Shown here: positions 14,015 to 17,824 of the stretch, in pieces
Numbering within the stretch: position 1 is the stretch's first letter
How the letters are laid out: every line of letters starts with the position of its first letter
Assembly (NCBI GenBank): GCA_045537575.1
Contig: JAZSPU010000040.1
Location: forward strand, 1-17,824
Direction of reading: 5' to 3'
Length of the DNA: 17,824 nt
Source of the DNA: SIG607 sp045537575
GTDB taxonomy: Bacteria > Bacillota > Clostridia > Oscillospirales > Acutalibacteraceae
Notes under the pieces: model-generated
The model's database searches: none
The model's input: the letters and a program-made list of their open reading frames with translations, nothing else
What the model was told of the DNA's origin: nothing
Program-made: the position numbers and the translations under genes

Positions 14015-14043
14015 ATTTTAACACGGCAAATTAAAAAAGTCAA
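14015..14043 (-). promoter_or_regulatory. Promoter of the T-box-paaK-ACT operon
   Basis: Minus strand: TTGACT (14043-14038), a 17-base spacer, TAAAAT (14020-14015). A start near 14008 would place the whole T-box in the transcript. CGTGTTAAAA occurs twice, at 14025-14016 and 14007-13998, exactly 18 bases apart, and the second copy forms a 14-bp dyad (14007-13994). This may be an operator. Confidence 0.72.
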
Positions 14044-14053
14044 TACTTTTTTA

Positions 14054-14623
14054 TCAGTTATTGTATCCAAGCTCAAAGGCTTTTTTGTTCATTTCAATGA
14101 ACTTAGGAGCAACTGTATTTTCAATAGCCTTTATCCAGTTTTCAAAGGGAATATCGAAATACTTAGCGGCTTTGCCCATTAAAACTATATTAACAGCCTT
14201 GCTTGAACCTGCTTTCTCGGCTAAAGAAAGAGCATCAAGAACTTCAACTGCTACACCCTTGTCGGTAAGTTCGCTGAGAACTTCGGCTGGATACTGAGCG
14301 GCGCCGATAATTACGGGCATAGGATCTATCTGCTGAGTATTTACAACGATTTTGCCGTCTTTCTTAAGGAATTTTGCATAACGGGCGGCTTCAAGCTTTT
14401 CAAAAGAAATAATTATATCGGCTTCGCCCTCGGCAATGATGGGGGAATAAACCTTTTCGCCGAAGCGAACGTAGGTTACAACACTACCGCCGCGCTGACT
14501 CATACCGTGAACCTCGCTAACCTTTACGTCAAAGCCTTCATCCATAAGAAGTCTGCCGAGAAGCTTTGAGGCAAGTAGGCTTCCTTGACCGCCTACACCA
14601 ACTATCATAACACTTTTAGTCAT
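14054..14623 (-). CDS. iorB: Indolepyruvate:ferredoxin oxidoreductase, beta subunit
   Basis: The small subunit of IOR, a thiamine-diphosphate 2-oxoacid oxidoreductase that interconverts aryl-pyruvates plus CoA with arylacetyl-CoA, CO2 and reduced ferredoxin. The length is 189 residues from the ATG at 14623, eight bases after GGAGG; a GTG at 14629 is too near that site. The gamma-type 2-oxoacid oxidoreductase domain is clear: SVMIVGVGGQGSLLASKLLG at the N-terminus and VSEVHGMSQRGGSVVTYVRFG (about 36-56), both IorB hallmarks. Its ribosome site overlaps the iorA stop region, so translation is probably coupled. The promoter of the next operon begins about 11 bases past its stop. Confidence 0.95.
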   Translation of the reverse strand: MTKSVMIVGVGGQGSLLASKLLGRLLMDEGFDVKVSEVHGMSQRGGSVVTYVRFGEKVYSPIIAEGEADIIISFEKLEAARYAKFLKKDGKIVVNTQQIDPMPVIIGAAQYPAEVLSELTDKGVAVEVLDALSLAEKAGSSKAVNIVLMGKAAKYFDIPFENWIKAIENTVAPKFIEMNKKAFELGYNN

Positions 14624-14636
14624 TTTCACGCCCTCC

Positions 14637-16361
14637 TTAAACTATAGCATCAAATGCACAAAGCTGTTTACAAACGCCACAGCCAACGCATAGCGTGTTG
14701 TCGATTTTTGCCTTGCCGTCTTTAAGACTTATTGCAGGGCAACCCAGTCCCATACAGCGTTTGCAGGATTTACACTTGTCAGCCTCTACCTTTAAGGGCG
14801 CTTCGTGTTTAACGGATTTAAGTAGTACACAAGGTCTGCGGGAAATAATAACCGAAGGCTCCTCGGCGGCTAATTCTTCCTTAACTGCCAATTCACAAGC
14901 CTTAAGGTCATAGGGGTCAACAACCCTTACTCTGTTTATACCAAGGGCTTTGCAAAGAGCCTCTAAATCAACCTTTGCGGCAATTTCACCCTTAATGTTA
15001 AAGCCGGTAGTGGGGTTCTGCTGATGGCCAGTCATACCGGTAATGGAGTTATCAAGGATAATTACGGTGGAATTGGTTGCGTTATAAGCAACGTTTACAA
15101 GACCGGTCATGCCCGAATGCATAAAGGTGGAGTCACCGATAACGGCAACGCTCTTCTTTTCGGCTTCCTCGCCTCTTGCGGCATTAAAACCGTGAAGTCC
15201 CGAAACCGACGCGCCCATACAAAGTGTGGAATCAAGCGCGTTAAGGGGAGCAACAGCGCCTAAGGTATAGCATCCAATGTCGCCCATAACGGTGATTTTG
15301 TTTTTGGAAAGGGTATAGAACATACCTCTGTGGGGACAGCCTGCGCACATCATAGGAGGACGGGGAGGAATAACGCTGTCTGCACAAACCGAGTAGTTAT
15401 CCTCTTTGCCGAATGCCTTGGCAATGGTGCTTTGAGAAAATTCGCCTAAAATGGAGAAAAGCTCTTTGCCCACACATTCAATGCCCATAGCCTTAACCTG
15501 ACTCTCAATAACGGGGTCAAGCTCTTCAATTATATAAAGCTTTTTAACCTTACTTGCAAAATCTTTAATAAGCTTTTCGGGAAGGGGATTAGGCATACCG
15601 ATTTTAAGAATACTTGCGGTATCTCCCAAAACCTCTTTTACATACAAATAGGAGCAACCAGAAGTAATAATGCCGATTTCATCACTGTTCATTTCAACCT
15701 TGTTATAGATGCAGTCGTTTGCAAATTCGGCAAGAAGCGCAGTTCTTTCTTCAACAACGGGATGACGCTTAATGGCATTGCCCGGCATCATTATAAACTT
15801 CTGAGGATTTTTTTCATAATCCTTAAGTACGGTAGGCTCAGCTTCGCTCACTTCAACAACAGACTGGCTGTGAGCAATACGTGTGCACATACGAAGAAGT
15901 ACGGGGGTGTCGAACTTTTCGGAAAGGGCGAAAGCAGATTTTGCAAAATCATAGGCTTCCTGAGAATCGCTGGGTTCAAGCATAGGAACCTTGGAAGCGA
16001 TAGCATAGTGACGGGAATCCTGCTCGTTCTGTGAAGAATGCATAGCAGGGTCATCAGCAACGCATATTACCATACCGCCGTTTACACCTGTATAGGAAAG
16101 GGTGAAAAGGGGATCCGCCGCAACGTTTAAGCCAACGTGCTTCATAGCGCAGGCGCTTCTTGCTCCTGCAAGACTTGCGCCAAAGGCAACCTCGCAGGCA
16201 ACCTTCTCATTTGGAGCCCATTCACTCTTTAAATCGTCATATTTAGCTAAAAATTCAGTGATTTCGGTGGAGGGAGTACCGGGATAACTTGATACTACTC
16301 CGAGACCGCCGTCGTGCAGACCTGCTGCAACAGCGGCATTACCTATCATAAGTTTTTTCAT
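14637..16361 (-). CDS. iorA: Indolepyruvate:ferredoxin oxidoreductase, alpha subunit
   Basis: The large, catalytic IOR subunit, 574 residues, a usual length. In order: the pyrimidine-type domain with SSYPGTPSTEI (24-34) and WAPNEKVACEVAFGASLAG; a transketolase C-like linker; the diphosphate-binding domain with CAGCPHRG (339-346), GDIGCYTLG, GDSTFMHSG (409-417) and DNSITGMTGHQ (437-447), which bind thiamine diphosphate and Mg2+; and a C-terminal ferredoxin domain with two 4Fe-4S sites (Cys530, 533, 536, 541 and Cys558, 561, 564, 568). It works with IorB in the cytoplasm, using ferredoxin. The ATG at 16361 has AGAGGTAA upstream. It lies 17 bases after the acyl-CoA ligase gene, so acs-like, iorA and iorB form one transcript. 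Confidence 0.97.
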   Translation of the reverse strand: MKKLMIGNAAVAAGLHDGGLGVVSSYPGTPSTEITEFLAKYDDLKSEWAPNEKVACEVAFGASLAGARSACAMKHVGLNVAADPLFTLSYTGVNGGMVICVADDPAMHSSQNEQDSRHYAIASKVPMLEPSDSQEAYDFAKSAFALSEKFDTPVLLRMCTRIAHSQSVVEVSEAEPTVLKDYEKNPQKFIMMPGNAIKRHPVVEERTALLAEFANDCIYNKVEMNSDEIGIITSGCSYLYVKEVLGDTASILKIGMPNPLPEKLIKDFASKVKKLYIIEELDPVIESQVKAMGIECVGKELFSILGEFSQSTIAKAFGKEDNYSVCADSVIPPRPPMMCAGCPHRGMFYTLSKNKITVMGDIGCYTLGAVAPLNALDSTLCMGASVSGLHGFNAARGEEAEKKSVAVIGDSTFMHSGMTGLVNVAYNATNSTVIILDNSITGMTGHQQNPTTGFNIKGEIAAKVDLEALCKALGINRVRVVDPYDLKACELAVKEELAAEEPSVIISRRPCVLLKSVKHEAPLKVEADKCKSCKRCMGLGCPAISLKDGKAKIDNTLCVGCGVCKQLCAFDAIV

Positions 16362-16378
16362 AAAATGTTTACCTCTTT

Positions 16379-17824
16379 TTAAGATTTGTTCTGAGAATCA
16401 ACGAGACCTTCTGCGCCGTAAATTTTACGGAGTTTAGGCTTTTCGATTTTGCCTGTGGGATTACGGGGAACGTCGGCAAAAATAATTTTACGGGGACGCT
16501 TATAACGGGGAAGAGCCATACAGAATTCGTTTATTTCCTCTTCTGTGCAGGTCATACCCTTTTTGATTTCAATAATGGCGGCGGCAATTTCGCCCAGTCT
16601 GACGTCGGGAAGACCGATTACTGCAACGTCTTTAATCTTCTCATATCCCGCCATAAAGTTTTCTATCTGTACGGGATAGAGGTTTTCGCCGCCCGTAATA
16701 ATAACGTCTTTCTTACGGTCAACAAGATAAATAAAGCCGTCTTCGTCCTGCATTGCCATATCGCCGGTATAGAGCCAACCGTGCTTTAAGGAATCGTTGG
16801 TGGCCTTTTCATCTCTGTAATAACAGGTCATAACACCGGGGCCCTTAAGGCAAAGCTCACCAACCTCGCCCTGCTTTACGGTTTCGCCTTCGGGAGAAAC
16901 AATTTTGATTTCCCAACCATATCCGGGGATACCGATAGCGCCTACCTTATGTACGTTTTCAACGCCTAAATGCACAGCGCCGGGGCCAATAGACTCGCTG
17001 AGTCCGTAGTTTGTATCGTACTGATGGCTGGGGAATATTTCAAGCCAACGCTTAATAAGACTTTGAGGAACGGGCTGAGCGCCTATGTGCATAAGTCTCC
17101 AATTTGAAAGGTCATAATCCTTAAGGTCGATTTCGCCTCGCTCAATAGCGTTTAAAATATCCTGAGCCCAAGGAACAAGGAGCCATACAATAGAGCATTT
17201 TTCACTGCTTGCCGCTTCTAAAATGCTCTTTGAAGCGGTACCCTTAAGAATAACAGCCTTGCCGCCCACAAGAAGACTTCCGAACCAATGCATCTTTGCG
17301 CCCGTATGATAAAGGGGAGGGATGCACAAAAAACAGTCGTCCTTTGTTTGTCCGTGGTGCGCCTGTTCACAAGCGGCAGAATGAGAAAGACTGCGGTGCT
17401 TGTGAAGGATCGCCTTTGGGAAGCCTGTGGTGCCCGAGGAGAAATAAATGGCGGCGTAGTCGTCCTCCTTCATTTCAATGGGCGGGGGATTGGAGGAGCA
17501 GTAGCTCATCAGCGAAAGACAGTCTTCGGTGTAATCCGGGCCGTTCTTGCCCACAAAGAAGAGCATGCGCGCCTTGGGGATGTCGTGGGCGATCAGATCC
17601 ATGCGGGAGATAAATTCCGGACCGAAGGCGAGAATTTCCACATCCGCCAGATCCAGACAATACTTGATTTCATCGCTGGAATAGCGGAAATTCAGCGGCA
17701 CGGCGATGCAGCCTGCCTTGAGAATGCCAAAGTAGATGGGCAGCCATTCCAGGCAGTTCATCAAAAGAATGCCGACTTTGGTGCCGCGCTTGACGCCGCG
17801 GCTGAGCAGGAGATTGGCAAAGCG
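16379..17824 (-). CDS. AMP-forming acyl/aryl-CoA ligase, N-terminus outside window
   Basis: An adenylate-forming acid--CoA ligase of the class I fatty-acyl/benzoate/coumarate type, distinct from PaaK. The frame stays open to the window edge: 20 codons precede the ATG at 17764 and fit the family (GVKRGTKVGIL), so that ATG is internal. Visible motifs are YFSSGTTGFPKAILHKH (nucleotide loop), NYGLSESIG, WLYTGDMA, ITGGENLYPVQIEN and PRNPTGKIEKPKLR with the catalytic Lys near the C-terminus. The substrate cannot be read; position directly before iorAB suggests an arylacetate or arylpropionate. From about 17460 to the edge, codon use changes to CTG/CTC leucine and CGC arginine, and GC is about 55%, unlike the rest of the window. 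This may mark a recombination or assembly join. Confidence 0.92.
   Translation of the reverse strand, partial: RFANLLLSRGVKRGTKVGILLMNCLEWLPIYFGILKAGCIAVPLNFRYSSDEIKYCLDLADVEILAFGPEFISRMDLIAHDIPKARMLFFVGKNGPDYTEDCLSLMSYCSSNPPPIEMKEDDYAAIYFSSGTTGFPKAILHKHRSLSHSAACEQAHHGQTKDDCFLCIPPLYHTGAKMHWFGSLLVGGKAVILKGTASKSILEAASSEKCSIVWLLVPWAQDILNAIERGEIDLKDYDLSNWRLMHIGAQPVPQSLIKRWLEIFPSHQYDTNYGLSESIGPGAVHLGVENVHKVGAIGIPGYGWEIKIVSPEGETVKQGEVGELCLKGPGVMTCYYRDEKATNDSLKHGWLYTGDMAMQDEDGFIYLVDRKKDVIITGGENLYPVQIENFMAGYEKIKDVAVIGLPDVRLGEIAAAIIEIKKGMTCTEEEINEFCMALPRYKRPRKIIFADVPRNPTGKIEKPKLRKIYGAEGLVDSQNKS

Noticed and set aside
17296..17613. Open frame of about 105 codons on the plus strand opposite the CoA ligase
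   Set aside because: It lies wholly inside a conserved coding gene, is rich in Arg/Pro/Ser typical of antisense frames in GC-rich sequence, and has no good ribosome site.
17762..17764. ATG at 17764 as the start of the CoA ligase
   Set aside because: Twenty further in-frame codons up to the edge encode family-like sequence (GVKRGTKVGIL), and no ribosome site precedes this ATG.
1..17824. CRISPR array, insertion sequence, prophage or tRNA gene
   Set aside because: No regularly spaced repeats, transposase or integrase frames, terminal repeats or cloverleaf sequence were seen; the XRE/SLOG pair alone is not enough to call a mobile element.

Overview
The window looks like a chromosomal segment of an anaerobic, low-to-moderate GC Firmicute, most likely an uncultured gut clostridium of the Oscillospiraceae/Ruminococcaceae type. 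The reasons are strong AGGAGG-type ribosome sites, sigma-A-like promoters, a T-box leader, the linked pgk-tpiA-gpmI block, and indolepyruvate:ferredoxin oxidoreductase genes. No mobile element, tRNA, rRNA or CRISPR array was seen.

Layout. (1) Positions 1-3040, plus strand: the end of pgk, then tpiA and gpmI (lower glycolysis), closed by a perfect 17-bp hairpin terminator shared with the converging gene. (2) Positions 3048-9370: a cell-envelope block. On the minus strand are a zinc-ribbon/kinase-fold/PASTA membrane protein and a small metallophosphoesterase. Divergent from them, on the plus strand, are a PBP5-like (D-Ala-D-Ala carboxypeptidase family) protein and two membrane proteins of unknown function. 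Three adjacent proteins here keep their folds but lack family-defining catalytic or metal-binding residues. (3) Positions 9402-10760, minus: a neurotransmitter:sodium symporter family transporter. (4) Positions 10854-11781: a divergent pair, an SLOG-like Rossmann protein and a small XRE regulator, whose intergenic region carries CGGTA/TACCG dyads, one inside the promoter spacer. (5) Positions 11898-17824, minus: an aryl-acid module. In transcription order it is an AMP-forming acyl/aryl-CoA ligase (cut by the window end), iorA, iorB, a new promoter plus T-box leader, paaK, and a double-ACT-domain protein.

Main interpretation. The T-box leader before paaK has a readable specifier position, TTC (Phe), and a UGGU acceptor-binding bulge that fits a tRNA with discriminator A, as in tRNA-Phe. 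T-boxes switch genes on when the tRNA is uncharged. Phenylalanine starvation should therefore induce phenylacetate-CoA ligase. This fits a biosynthetic direction (arylacetate to arylacetyl-CoA, reductive carboxylation by IorAB to the aryl-pyruvate, then transamination) better than amino-acid fermentation. This is inference, but it is the most testable idea in the window.

Other points of note are a perfect 13-bp inverted repeat in which each arm holds a -10 box (5556-5597), a leader hairpin that could mask a ribosome site (8652-8700), and a shift to GC-rich codons in the last ~360 bases.
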